Of a stretch of DNA of 64,000 nucleotides, positions 50,458 to 58,028 are shown piece after piece. Made by a program: the position numbers and the translations under genes. This DNA is from Aminobacter niigataensis (GTDB lineage: Bacteria > Pseudomonadota > Alphaproteobacteria > Rhizobiales > Rhizobiaceae). The DNA is taken from contig NZ_JACHOT010000001.1 of the NCBI RefSeq assembly GCF_014200015.1, positions 1,488,001 to 1,552,000 on the forward strand, in the 5' to 3' direction. Positions within the stretch are counted from its first letter, which is position 1; the number at the start of each line of letters is the position of its first letter. The notes beneath the pieces were generated by a model, which worked only from the letters and a program-made list of their open reading frames with translations, was not told the DNA's origin and did not search any database.

Positions 50458-51603
50458 GTGCAGCAGACCGTGCCCCGCAAACTCCGGATCGTCCACTGCT
50501 TCAGGTCGCCGGTCGGCGGCATCTTCAGGCATGTGCGCGACCTGACCGAGGCGCAGGTGGCAGCCGGCCATCAGGTCGGCATCATCTGCGACTCGACGAC
50601 CGGCGGCGAACACGAGGAGCGCCTGTTCGAGGCGATCCGGCCCATGCTCGCACTGGGCATCAAGCGCACATCAATGCAGCGCCACGTCGGCCCCGGCGAC
50701 ATTGCCGACGGCTGGCGCACCTACAAGATCATCAAGGAATTGCGGCCGGACGTGCTGCACGGGCACGGCGCCAAGGGTGGCGTCTATGCACGTGCGTTCG
50801 GCTCACTGTTGCGGGTTTCAAGGTATTGCGTGGCCCGCCTCTATTCGCCGCATGGCGGCAGTCTGCACTATGACGAGAGGACCGTCACCGGAAAGCTGTT
50901 CTTCGGCCTCGAACGCCTGATGGAACGCTTCACCGACCACCTCTTGTTCGTCTCCGACTACGAACGCCGCACCTTCATCCGCAAGGTCGGCGCGCCGCGC
51001 GTGCCGAACAGCCTGGTCTACAACGGGCTGAGAGACGAAGAATTCGAGCCAGTGCCCGCCGGCGGCGCCGACTTTCTCTATATCGGGATGATGCGCGACC
51101 TGAAGGGCCCAGACCTTTTCATCGATGCGCTGGGCAGACTGCGGCAAAATCTCGACCGCAAGGTCACTGCCGTGATGGTCGGCGACGGCGAGGATCTGCC
51201 GCGCTACCGTGCGCAGGTCGAAAGACTTGGCCTCGCCGACGACGTCCGCTTCATGCCGCCCATGCCGGCCCGGCAGGCATTCGCCCTTGCCGGCTGCGTC
51301 GTGGTGCCCTCGCGTGCCGAAGCCATGCCCTACATCGTGCTCGAGGCGTTGGCCGCGGGCAAGCCGATCATTGCGACTGCCGTCGGCGGCATTCCTGAAA
51401 TCCTGGGAGCGAACTCCCCTGCCCTTGTCATGCCAAGTGCCGAGGAAATCAGCAAGAAGATGCGATTGGTGCTGGAAAGGCCCGATACATACGCAAAACT
51501 GATGCCTGGGGCTGTCGATCTGAAGTCCCGCTTCGGGGTGGCTGTGATGGCGAGCGATGTCGAGAAAGCATATTTCTCGGCCCTCTTGCCGCGCCGCGGC
51601 TGA
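50458..51603 (+). CDS. GT4-family glycosyltransferase
   Basis: This 381-residue retaining GT-B transferase has a donor-side C-terminal domain: FLYIGMMRDLKGPDLFIDAL, AVMVGDGEDLPRYRAQVERL, and the EX7E region AEAMPYIVLEALAAGKPIIA. The N-terminal acceptor domain starts LRIVHCFRSPVGGIFRHVRD. Expected to extend the lipid-linked repeat unit; the sugar is not predictable. GTG start six bases after the Wza-like gene, so co-transcribed. Confidence 0.9.
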   Translation: MQQTVPRKLRIVHCFRSPVGGIFRHVRDLTEAQVAAGHQVGIICDSTTGGEHEERLFEAIRPMLALGIKRTSMQRHVGPGDIADGWRTYKIIKELRPDVLHGHGAKGGVYARAFGSLLRVSRYCVARLYSPHGGSLHYDERTVTGKLFFGLERLMERFTDHLLFVSDYERRTFIRKVGAPRVPNSLVYNGLRDEEFEPVPAGGADFLYIGMMRDLKGPDLFIDALGRLRQNLDRKVTAVMVGDGEDLPRYRAQVERLGLADDVRFMPPMPARQAFALAGCVVVPSRAEAMPYIVLEALAAGKPIIATAVGGIPEILGANSPALVMPSAEEISKKMRLVLERPDTYAKLMPGAVDLKSRFGVAVMASDVEKAYFSALLPRRG

Positions 51604-51700
51604 ATACCTTTAGAAGTCGCCCGACCCGCTCAAGAGTTTCTTAGCTCATCTTTGTTATGCCGATCTGGCAATCGGGCAGCCGACCAACAGATCGACGACA

Positions 51701-53236
51701 ATGACCAACTCCGACCCCAAGCACCGCTTCAGCGCGGAAGCCGTCAAGGCGGCTAGCGGCGACGGCACGAAGTCCGATACCGCCAAGCTGAGCAGCGTCG
51801 CCCAGGAAGTGGCGGCCCAATACCGGCGCGACACCATGTCCCCGGTCATGGTCAGCGGCTGGCTGCGCCTCGCCGAGTTCGCTTTTCTTGTTGTGTCAGG
51901 ACTGGCGCTCTATGCCTACCATGTCGGCTTCCTCAGCCATCTCAGCTGGCAATACCCGCTCGTCATCCTGGCTGGGTCCTTTGCAGCGGTCCTCTTCTTC
52001 GAAGTCATGGACTGCTACCAGTTGCAATCGCTGCTGCGGCCGAGCGGCTCGATCGGGCGGATCGCCCTGGGTTGGGCAACGACCTTTGCGCTGATGTCGC
52101 TTACGGCCTTCTTCATGAAGGTTTCGGCAGAATATTCCCGCCTGCTGTTCGGCAGCTGGTTCGTCCTTGGCCTGTCGTTGCTGATCGGGTTGCGCCTGGT
52201 CATGGCGCGCGTCATCCGCAAGTGGGCGCGCAACGGGCGGATGGAGCGGCGCGCCGTCATCGTCGGCGGCGGCAAGGCCGCCGAGGTGCTTATCCGATCG
52301 ATCGAGCAGCAGCCCTACAACGACATCCGCATCTGCGGCATCTTCGACGACCGCGACGACAGGCGCTCGCCGCCGATCGTCGCCGGCTATCCGAAGCTGG
52401 GGACCGTCTCGGAACTGCTGGAGTTCGCGCGCATCGCCCGCATCGACATGCTGATCGTCTCGCTGCCGCTGACGGCGGAGACCAGGGTGCTGCAGCTGCT
52501 GAAGAAACTGTGGGTGCTTCCGGTCGACATCCGGCTGTCGGCGCATTCCAACCAGTTGCAGTTCCGGCCACGCGCCTATTCCTACATCGGCGCCGTGCCG
52601 ATGCTCGACATCTTCGACAAGCCGATCAACGACTGGGATTCGGTTGCCAAACGCGCATTCGACATCGCATTCAGCCTGCTCGGCATCATCGTCTTTTCGC
52701 CTGTCATGATCGCCACCGCCATCGCCATCAAGCTCGACAGCAAGGGCCCGATTCTGTTCCAGCAGAAGCGCCACGGCTTCAACAACGAGGTGATCGAGGT
52801 CTACAAGTTCCGCTCGATGTATACGGACCAGTCGGACCCGTCGGCGCGCAAGAGCGTGACCAAGAACGACCCTCGCGTCACCCGTGTCGGCCGCTTCATC
52901 CGAAAGGCCTCGATCGACGAGCTGCCGCAGTTCTTCAATTCGCTGTTCGGAAGCCTGTCGCTCGTCGGTCCACGCCCGCACGCGATCGCGGCCCAATCGC
53001 ACAACCTGCTCTATAATGAAGTGGTCGATGGCTACTTCGCCCGCCACAAGGTCAAACCCGGCGTCACCGGCTGGGCACAGATCAACGGCTGGCGCGGCGA
53101 GATGGACACCGATGAGAAGATCCGCAAGCGCACGGAATTCGATCTCTACTACATCGAGAACTGGTCTCTCTGGTTCGATATGAAGATCCTGTTCCTGACG
53201 CCGATCCGCCTGCTCGACACGGAAAACGCCTATTGA
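51701..53236 (+). CDS. Undecaprenyl-phosphate sugar phosphotransferase (WcaJ/ExoY-like)
   Basis: This 511-residue polytopic protein starts the repeat unit by transferring a hexose-1-phosphate to undecaprenyl phosphate. It has four N-terminal spans, a CoA-binding-like soluble domain (ERRAVIVGGGKAAEVLIRSI) and the C-terminal bacterial sugar transferase domain (KRAFDIAFSLLGIIVFSPVM, VIEVYKFRSMY, DELPQFFNSLFGSLSLVGPR, VKPGVTGWAQINGWRGEMDT). Glucose or galactose is the usual sugar, not proven here. It overlaps the next gene through TTGA. Confidence 0.92.
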   Translation: MTNSDPKHRFSAEAVKAASGDGTKSDTAKLSSVAQEVAAQYRRDTMSPVMVSGWLRLAEFAFLVVSGLALYAYHVGFLSHLSWQYPLVILAGSFAAVLFFEVMDCYQLQSLLRPSGSIGRIALGWATTFALMSLTAFFMKVSAEYSRLLFGSWFVLGLSLLIGLRLVMARVIRKWARNGRMERRAVIVGGGKAAEVLIRSIEQQPYNDIRICGIFDDRDDRRSPPIVAGYPKLGTVSELLEFARIARIDMLIVSLPLTAETRVLQLLKKLWVLPVDIRLSAHSNQLQFRPRAYSYIGAVPMLDIFDKPINDWDSVAKRAFDIAFSLLGIIVFSPVMIATAIAIKLDSKGPILFQQKRHGFNNEVIEVYKFRSMYTDQSDPSARKSVTKNDPRVTRVGRFIRKASIDELPQFFNSLFGSLSLVGPRPHAIAAQSHNLLYNEVVDGYFARHKVKPGVTGWAQINGWRGEMDTDEKIRKRTEFDLYYIENWSLWFDMKILFLTPIRLLDTENAY

Positions 53237-54468
53237 GCGCGATCACCTACGATCTGCCGCGGGCTGCGATCAATGCCAAGCTGATCGGGCTGATTTCCAC
53301 CGGCGCCATTGCGCTGGGCGTGTTGCTGTCCGGGTTCGTCATCCGCGAGCCTGCCCCATACGAGCTCTACATGGCCGGGCTGATCGCCGTCTGGTCGCTC
53401 TTCGGGTTGCGCATCACGCGGGCCATCACGCCGCTGGTTGTCCTACTCGTGGTGTTCAACATCGGCGGCATGATTTCGATGACCCAGATGTCGAACCTGA
53501 TGGGCACGCCGCTCTATCTCGCGGTGTCGCTGTTCCTGGCCTTCACCGCGATCTTCTTTGCCGCGGTGACCGAGACCGATCCGAAACTCTACCGGGTCAT
53601 CTTCCTGTCCTGGGTGACGTCGGCCGTGGTCACCTCCGTGCTCGGCATTCTCGGATATTTCGGCGCCGTGCCAGGGGCCGAGATGTTCACAAAATTCGGC
53701 CGCGCCGCCGGCGCTTTCCAGGACCCCAACGTCTTCGGGCCGTTCCTGGCCCTGCCGGGCATCTACCTGCTCTACCGCGTCTTGACCGAACGTCCCGCCA
53801 GGATGGCGCTGCATGCGGTGCTGCTGCTGGTCGTCACCGGCGGAATCTTCCTGTCCTTCTCGCGCGGTGCCTGGGGCCTGTTTGGCGCGTCGGCAATCCT
53901 GCTCACCGGCTTCCTGTTCCTGCAGAGCAACAGCGGCCGTTTCCGGCTCAGGATCGCAGTCATGAGCATGGCCGTCGTGACATTGCTGGCTGCCGCACTG
54001 CTCGTTGCGCTCCAGATTCCCGGCATCGGCGAACTGTTCGCGACACGCGCCCAGCTCGTGCAGGATTATGATGGGGCGCGGCTCGGCCGCTTCGCCCGCT
54101 ACGCCATCGGTTTCCTGCTGGCCACCGAAAAGCCGCTCGGCATCGGTCCGCTGGTCTTCGGCCAGATCTATGGCGAGGACACGCACAACATCTGGCTGAA
54201 GGCGCTGATGGACTATGGCTGGCTCGGCTTCGCCAGCTACCTGACGCTGATCGTGTGGACCGTAGCCGCTGGCTTCCGCATCCTCCTGCGCAACCGGCCG
54301 TGGCAGCCCTACCTGCTGTCTGCCTATGTCGTGTTCCTCGGCCACATCGCCCTTGGCACCGTCATCGACACCGACCACTGGCGCCATTTCTACCTGCTGC
54401 TCGGGCTGATCTGGGGCGCGATCGCGCTCGAGGCACGCCACCAGCGCGCCTTCGACGCCGCCAACTGA
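53233..54468 (+). CDS. O-antigen ligase/polymerase family protein (Wzy/ExoQ-like)
   Basis: This 411-residue polytopic membrane protein has about ten spans. The Wzy_C-type loop region includes AGAFQDPNVFGPFLALPGIY and FLSFSRGAWGLFGASAILLT, with TLIVWTVAAGF and the downstream EDTHNIWLKALMDYGWLGFA typical of polymerases. It should join repeat units in the periplasm. The TTG start overlaps the stop of the sugar phosphotransferase gene. Last gene of the plus-strand exopolysaccharide operon. Confidence 0.88.
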   Translation: MSAITYDLPRAAINAKLIGLISTGAIALGVLLSGFVIREPAPYELYMAGLIAVWSLFGLRITRAITPLVVLLVVFNIGGMISMTQMSNLMGTPLYLAVSLFLAFTAIFFAAVTETDPKLYRVIFLSWVTSAVVTSVLGILGYFGAVPGAEMFTKFGRAAGAFQDPNVFGPFLALPGIYLLYRVLTERPARMALHAVLLLVVTGGIFLSFSRGAWGLFGASAILLTGFLFLQSNSGRFRLRIAVMSMAVVTLLAAALLVALQIPGIGELFATRAQLVQDYDGARLGRFARYAIGFLLATEKPLGIGPLVFGQIYGEDTHNIWLKALMDYGWLGFASYLTLIVWTVAAGFRILLRNRPWQPYLLSAYVVFLGHIALGTVIDTDHWRHFYLLLGLIWGAIALEARHQRAFDAAN

Positions 54469-54590
54469 CGCGGTCATTGCCGGCGATTGCGCCCATCATT
54501 CCGGCTTGGCGAACGTTGCGGCACCCATTTGCCGGCTCAAATTGCCGTGAGCGATTTGTGACACAGAGTTACCGCTCGGCCAGTGGCAAT

Positions 54591-54616
54591 CAGACAGATA
54601 GGCGCCTATGTGTCTG
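54591..54616 (+). promoter_or_regulatory. 26-bp palindrome upstream of the first DUF1344 gene
   Basis: CAGACA and TGTCTG flank the perfect core ATAGGCGCCTAT, with one mismatched pair between, 65 bases before the start codon. It is followed by GTGGTAAGCGAAATG, which is repeated before the second paralogue. It may be an operator or a leader hairpin. Confidence 0.7.
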
Positions 54617-54680
54617 TGGTAAGCGAAATGGCCGACAAAAAATTCCGGCCACGCTACCGAAAAGTGAAAGGAATAATACA

Positions 54681-54917
54681 ATGAACAAGCTCATCCTCGC
54701 CGCTTCCGCATTTGCTCTTATGACCGGCGCTGCACTTGCTTCGTCCTCTGACGGTGTTGTTGCCAAGATCAATGCCGACGCTCGCGTCATTACTCTCGAG
54801 AGCGGCCAGAGCTACACCGTTCCGCGTGACGTTGCTCTGCCCGCGATCCAGGCCGGCGAAAAGATCTCGATCCAACTCAACGACGAAGGCGACCGCGTCC
54901 AGAGCGTTCTGCGCTAA
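54681..54917 (+). CDS. DUF1344 small secreted protein, copy 1
   Basis: This 78-residue protein has a signal peptide (MNKLILAASAFALMTGAALA) and a small mature domain of about 58 residues: RVITLESGQSYTVPRDVALP and GEKISIQLNDEGDRVQSVLR. This is the DUF1344 family, small periplasmic proteins of unknown role. The ribosome binding site GAAAGGAATAATACA is shared with the next two copies. It is the first of four paralogues in tandem. Confidence 0.88.
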   Translation: MNKLILAASAFALMTGAALASSSDGVVAKINADARVITLESGQSYTVPRDVALPAIQAGEKISIQLNDEGDRVQSVLR

Positions 54918-54975
54918 GCCGCCACCAACGATGGCTTGATGCCCCAATCAAACTGTCGCGATTGCCAAAACAAAG

Positions 54976-55010
54976 CCATGGGTCCTCCCACCCATGGCTT
55001 TCTTTGCGTT
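54976..55010 (+). terminator. Terminator after DUF1344 copy 1
   Basis: AAAGCCATGGGT and ACCCATGGCTTT form a stem with a CCTCC-type loop, followed by CTTTGCGTTT. A very similar hairpin follows copy 3. Confidence 0.82.
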
Positions 55011-55170
55011 TGGCGCCCGGGCAACCGGCAACATGCGATGGGCCAACAGCTAGAACCCAACGCATCCGCAAACGACTGCGCCTTGAGGCACCCGCATGCT
55101 CGGCGCCTCCCTTGCCTGGCTGGCTGAAGCCCCTCCTCCCTATCCCTCTCGTCCACGCCCCGCGACCGCA

Positions 55171-55260
55171 AGGCGACAAGGTCCAGCCATCCTCCACTGA
55201 GTGCGGCGGCCAGACCCCAATACTTGGTGCCCTGCATCAAGAGATAGCAGCCTGCGAAAG
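55171..55260 (+). pseudogene. Decayed 3' end of a fifth DUF1344 copy
   Basis: This stretch aligns with the last codons and the 3' flank of copy 2 (55900-55985): GGCGACAAGGTCCAG, then a degraded TCCTCCxCTxAGTGCGGCG, then ACTTGGTG-CCTGCA-CAAGA-ATAGCAGCC. The upstream coding part is gone or unrecognisable and no start or frame remains. It shows the array once had at least one more unit. Confidence 0.7.
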
Positions 55261-55287
55261 AAGGCCATCGGCCCTTCTTTGCGTTTG
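55257..55287 (+). terminator. Terminator-like hairpin after the DUF1344 remnant
   Basis: AAAGAAGG and CCTTCTTT flank an 8-base loop and are followed by GCGTTTGG, the same bases that follow the hairpin of copy 1. It is probably the relic terminator of the lost copy. Confidence 0.6.
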
Positions 55288-55594
55288 GACTTCCGGATAG
55301 CCACCGAGCAACCCGCTCTCTCGGCGCCCGCCGCACTCATCCGCCGGAAATCCCATCACCGCCTGCCGGCAGCCCCAAAGCCAGCGCCCCCGGCATCGCC
55401 TGCCCCTTTGTACCAGGCGCAGGCACCAATTCCGCACCGGCAGCGCCGGCCACCAGAGTTCGGGCATCCACCGCAACGAGTCACATCCGCAGCCGGCCAT
55501 TGCACACACGGAGCCGCTTTTGTGAACAGTCCGGCACCATTTGCCGGCTCAACACGGCGTGACTGCTTTGTGAATCAGAGTGACCACCCGGCCC

Positions 55595-55632
55595 GTAGCA
55601 ATCACAGAGATAGGCACCTATCTGATTGTGGT
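55595..55632 (+). promoter_or_regulatory. Palindromic leader upstream of DUF1344 copy 2
   Basis: AGATAGG-CA-CCTATCT is a perfect inverted repeat, and CAATC/GATTG extend it outward asymmetrically. It occupies the same place as the palindrome before copy 1, and GTGGTAAGCGAAATG follows in both. The flanking 150 bases are recognisably duplicated too. Confidence 0.68.
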
Positions 55633-55692
55633 AAGCGAAATGACGAAATAAACGCCTCGTCCTCGCTACGAAAAAATGAAAGGAATACGAAA

Positions 55693-55929
55693 ATGAGCAA
55701 GATCATCCTCGCCGCATCGGCACTTTCTATCATGGCAGGCGCTGCCTTTGCTTCGCCAGCTAACGGAATTGTTGGAAATATCAACACAGGCACCCGTGTC
55801 ATTACTCTTGAAAGCGGCAAGAGCTTTACCATCCCGCACGACGTTGCCCTGCCTGCGATCCAGGCCGGCGACACCGTCTCGCTCCAACTGAACGATGAAG
55901 GCGACAAGGTCCAGGCCGTCCTCCGCTAA
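55693..55929 (+). CDS. DUF1344 small secreted protein, copy 2
   Basis: This 78-residue paralogue of copy 1 has the signal peptide MSKIILAASALSIMAGAAFA and mature core RVITLESGKSFTIPHDVALP, then GDTVSLQLNDEGDKVQAVLR. The ribosome binding site is GAAAGGAATACGAAA. About 1 kb downstream of copy 1, with a duplicated palindromic leader. A His replaces the usual Arg in PRDVALP. Confidence 0.88.
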   Translation: MSKIILAASALSIMAGAAFASPANGIVGNINTGTRVITLESGKSFTIPHDVALPAIQAGDTVSLQLNDEGDKVQAVLR

Positions 55930-56023
55930 GTGCGGCGACTCCGAGACTTGGTGACCTGCAACAAGAAATAGCAGCCCGACAAAGATTTCGGCCTCGCTAC
56001 GGACCTATGAAAGGAATACGAAA

Positions 56024-56260
56024 ATGAAGACGATCATCCTCGCCGCCTCTGCACTTTCGATCATGACCGGCGCCGCATTTGCCTCGACTGCAAGTGGTGT
56101 CGTTGGCAACATCAATGCGGACACGCGCGTCATTACCCTGGAGAGCGGCAAGAGCTACACCGTTCCGCGTGACGTCGCCCTGCCCGTGATCCAGGCCGGC
56201 GAAACCGTCTCGATCCATTTCAACGACGAAGGCGACAAGGTCCGGGCGGTTCTCCGCTAA
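56024..56260 (+). CDS. DUF1344 small secreted protein, copy 3
   Basis: This 78-residue paralogue has the signal peptide MKTIILAASALSIMTGAAFA and mature core RVITLESGKSYTVPRDVALP, then GETVSIHFNDEGDKVRAVLR. It lies only 94 bases after copy 2. The 40 bases before its ATG match those before copy 2 but the palindromic leader is missing, so it is probably read from the copy 2 promoter. Confidence 0.88.
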   Translation: MKTIILAASALSIMTGAAFASTASGVVGNINADTRVITLESGKSYTVPRDVALPVIQAGETVSIHFNDEGDKVRAVLR

Positions 56261-56306
56261 GTGAGGCCGCATCGAGAGGCCGATTTCCGTCGGCCTGTCA
56301 GACTCA

Positions 56307-56345
56307 GAAAAGCCATGGGCCCCCACCCGTGGCTTTTTCTTTTTC
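56307..56345 (+). terminator. Terminator after DUF1344 copy 3
   Basis: AAAAGCCATGGG and CCCGTGGCTTTT pair (one G-T), followed by TCTTTTTCC. It ends the copy 2-copy 3 unit. Confidence 0.85.
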
Positions 56346-56565
56346 CACGATCAGCGCCATTGCTTCAACGCCGGCCCAGGCGTCGCGCGTGAACGATGAC
56401 TTTCCATTCCGGTTTCAGCGCGCAGGGCAAGATCGCGTGATCAAAACGTGTCCCGAGTTTACCGCGGCGGCAGCAACAAGCGGACGCTGCCGGTCGTAGT
56501 TGTAGATGTCACCCGAGGTGCCCCAGGGCCCCGGACCTCAACAACCACCATAGGGAGTTACGATC

Positions 56566-56820
56566 ATGAACAAGCTCATTCTTGCCGCCGCCGCGATAGC
56601 CCTTTTTTCAGGCTCGGCCCTCGCATCCGACGCCAGCGGCATCGTCGCCCGGTTCAATGCCGGCGCTCGCGTCATCACCCTGGATCATGGCGGCAGCTAT
56701 ACGATTCCGCGCGACGTTGCCTTGCCGTCGATCAAGGTGGGCGAGAAGGTGACGATCCTGCTCAACGACGAAGGCGACGTCGTCCGCAACGTCTTTGTCA
56801 GCCCGCAGTCGATGATGTGA
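56566..56820 (+). CDS. DUF1344 small secreted protein, copy 4 (divergent)
   Basis: This 84-residue protein has the signal peptide MNKLILAAAAIALFSGSALA and core RVITLDHGGSYTIPRDVALP, then GEKVTILLNDEGDVVRNVFV plus a six-residue tail. It is the most divergent copy. Its ribosome binding site (AGGGAG) and leader differ from those of copies 1-3, so it is probably separately expressed. Confidence 0.87.
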   Translation: MNKLILAAAAIALFSGSALASDASGIVARFNAGARVITLDHGGSYTIPRDVALPSIKVGEKVTILLNDEGDVVRNVFVSPQSMM

Positions 56821-56851
56821 CTGCCGGTGCCGTCAGCGGCACGCTACGATC

Positions 56852-56884
56852 AACGCCATGGGCGCAAGCGTCCATGGCGTTCTT
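56852..56884 (+). terminator. Hairpin after DUF1344 copy 4
   Basis: AACGCCATGG and CCATGGCGTT form a 10-bp stem with a GCGCAAGCGT loop that can itself pair. Only a short T-tract follows, so termination strength is uncertain. Confidence 0.6.
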
Positions 56885-56947
56885 GCGGAACACCGTTGCG
56901 AGCCGTTGTGCTCGCAATGCAAATGGAAATCAGGGGAAGGGATATAA

Positions 56948-57029
<82 letters not shown>

Positions 57030-57107
57030 AGGGGAGCCATATATATTCAGGGTTTGCGGCGCAAGGCCTAAAACGCTCGCCGAGAACAGAAGCCGATCAT
57101 TTCCGGC

Positions 57108-57155
57108 AATGTGGGATCAAGCCAGACGAAAAGTCCCACGAAAAGTCCCACAGTG
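57108..57155 (+). repeat. Left-end copy of an integrase C-terminal tail
   Basis: ACGAAAAGTCCC occurs twice in tandem (57126-57137 and 57138-57149) and encodes TKSPTKSPT on the plus strand. The same tail, SPTKSPT, ends the integrase fragment at the right end of the island. This suggests a second integrase 3' end or a duplication at the left junction. Confidence 0.55.
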
Positions 57156-57251
57156 TTCGCGGCCCGTTCTGTGGATATCTGGCGACTGCGAATCGCCCCC
57201 TGCCCCCGCTGGCGCGGTCAAAGAGTTGGTGATGGCGACAGCCTTGGAGGC

Positions 57252-57642
57252 CTACCGTCCGTATTCCCGAAAGAACCGCGGCAATTGCAGCGGGCCGCAT
57301 CGTTCGACCAGCTTCCATTCGTCGCTCCGCAGCCAGGCGCCGTTGACGCGGCCGCCCTCTCGGTCCTTGGCAGGATCGAAATGCGTGCCCTCGAACTCAG
57401 CCGCAAAGACGTCAGCGTCAGCCTTGGTCGCGAAGCAAAGCCGAAAGTCCTCTTGCTTGCCGTTCGGCCATATTGCCCGTGACCTGCTGGGTCTTGGGGC
57501 GGGGTTCGAAGCGCCGGCAATACCGCTCAAGGAGATCGTAGTTCTCCATGCAGCACAGGTCGTTCGGCAGCGCGACCTGATGCGGTAAGTTCTGGCGGAT
57601 GTACCAGCGCTTTGAATTCTCGCGCTTCTTGGAGGACGTCAT
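57252..57642 (-). pseudogene. Frameshifted hypothetical gene of the island
   Basis: Two overlapping frames make sense only if joined. The first runs from ATG 57642 (MTSSKKRENSKRWYIRQNLP ... CRRFEPRPKTQQVT) and the second continues AIWPNGKQEDFRLCFATKAD ... RSDEWKLVE to 57252. Removing one G in the GTCACGGGCA tract near 57476-57484 restores one frame of 129 residues; the span of 391 bases is 3n+1, consistent with one extra base. The start overlaps the upstream gene's stop (ATGA). Function unknown. It may be a real mutation or a sequencing error. Confidence 0.65.
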
Positions 57643-57875
57643 TCTTCTTTCCACACAGGGATGCGCCTGATCTTGATCGCCACGAGTTTGCGGATCTTCA
57701 ACCCGACAGCCTCGCCAGCAGTCGGCACTAACCGCGAGACGTCGAGATTGCCGCGCGTCCCAGTCGGCGTGTTCTCGCAAACCATCCGAAGGGCAAGGGA
57801 ATCGACGTCCACGTCGCCGCAAGCGGATATGGCTCGGATCTGTTCGACTGCGGCATGAGAACGAAATAGGAACAA
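57639..57875 (-). CDS. Hypothetical protein of the island, coupled to the frameshifted gene
   Basis: This protein of about 78 residues has a TTG start and AAGG just upstream. The sequence is ordered and charged (GDVDVDSLALRMVCENTPTG, SRLVPTAGEAVGLKIRKLVA, IKIRRIPVWKEE). I recognise no family. The stop TGA overlaps the ATG of the downstream frameshifted gene, which argues that both are genuine genes of one small operon. Confidence 0.55.
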   Translation of the reverse strand: MFLFRSHAAVEQIRAISACGDVDVDSLALRMVCENTPTGTRGNLDVSRLVPTAGEAVGLKIRKLVAIKIRRIPVWKEE

Positions 57876-58028
57876 ATGCCTTGCGAAGTCAACAGCCGCT
57901 AATATACCGTCCTCGGACGGAGTGTTGCAGCGCTACAACTGTGCATATTTTCACAACCGGGAAGGGAGACCGCAGGTTGCGCACGCATTTGGCGAGCGCT
58001 ATAGAACCGTCAAATAATGAGGTGGGGC

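Noticed and set aside
57126-57149. Tandem ACGAAAAGTCCC units as a CRISPR or phage repeat array
   Set aside because: There are only two copies with no spacers, and they encode a repeated TKSPTKSPT protein tail like the integrase fragment at the other end.
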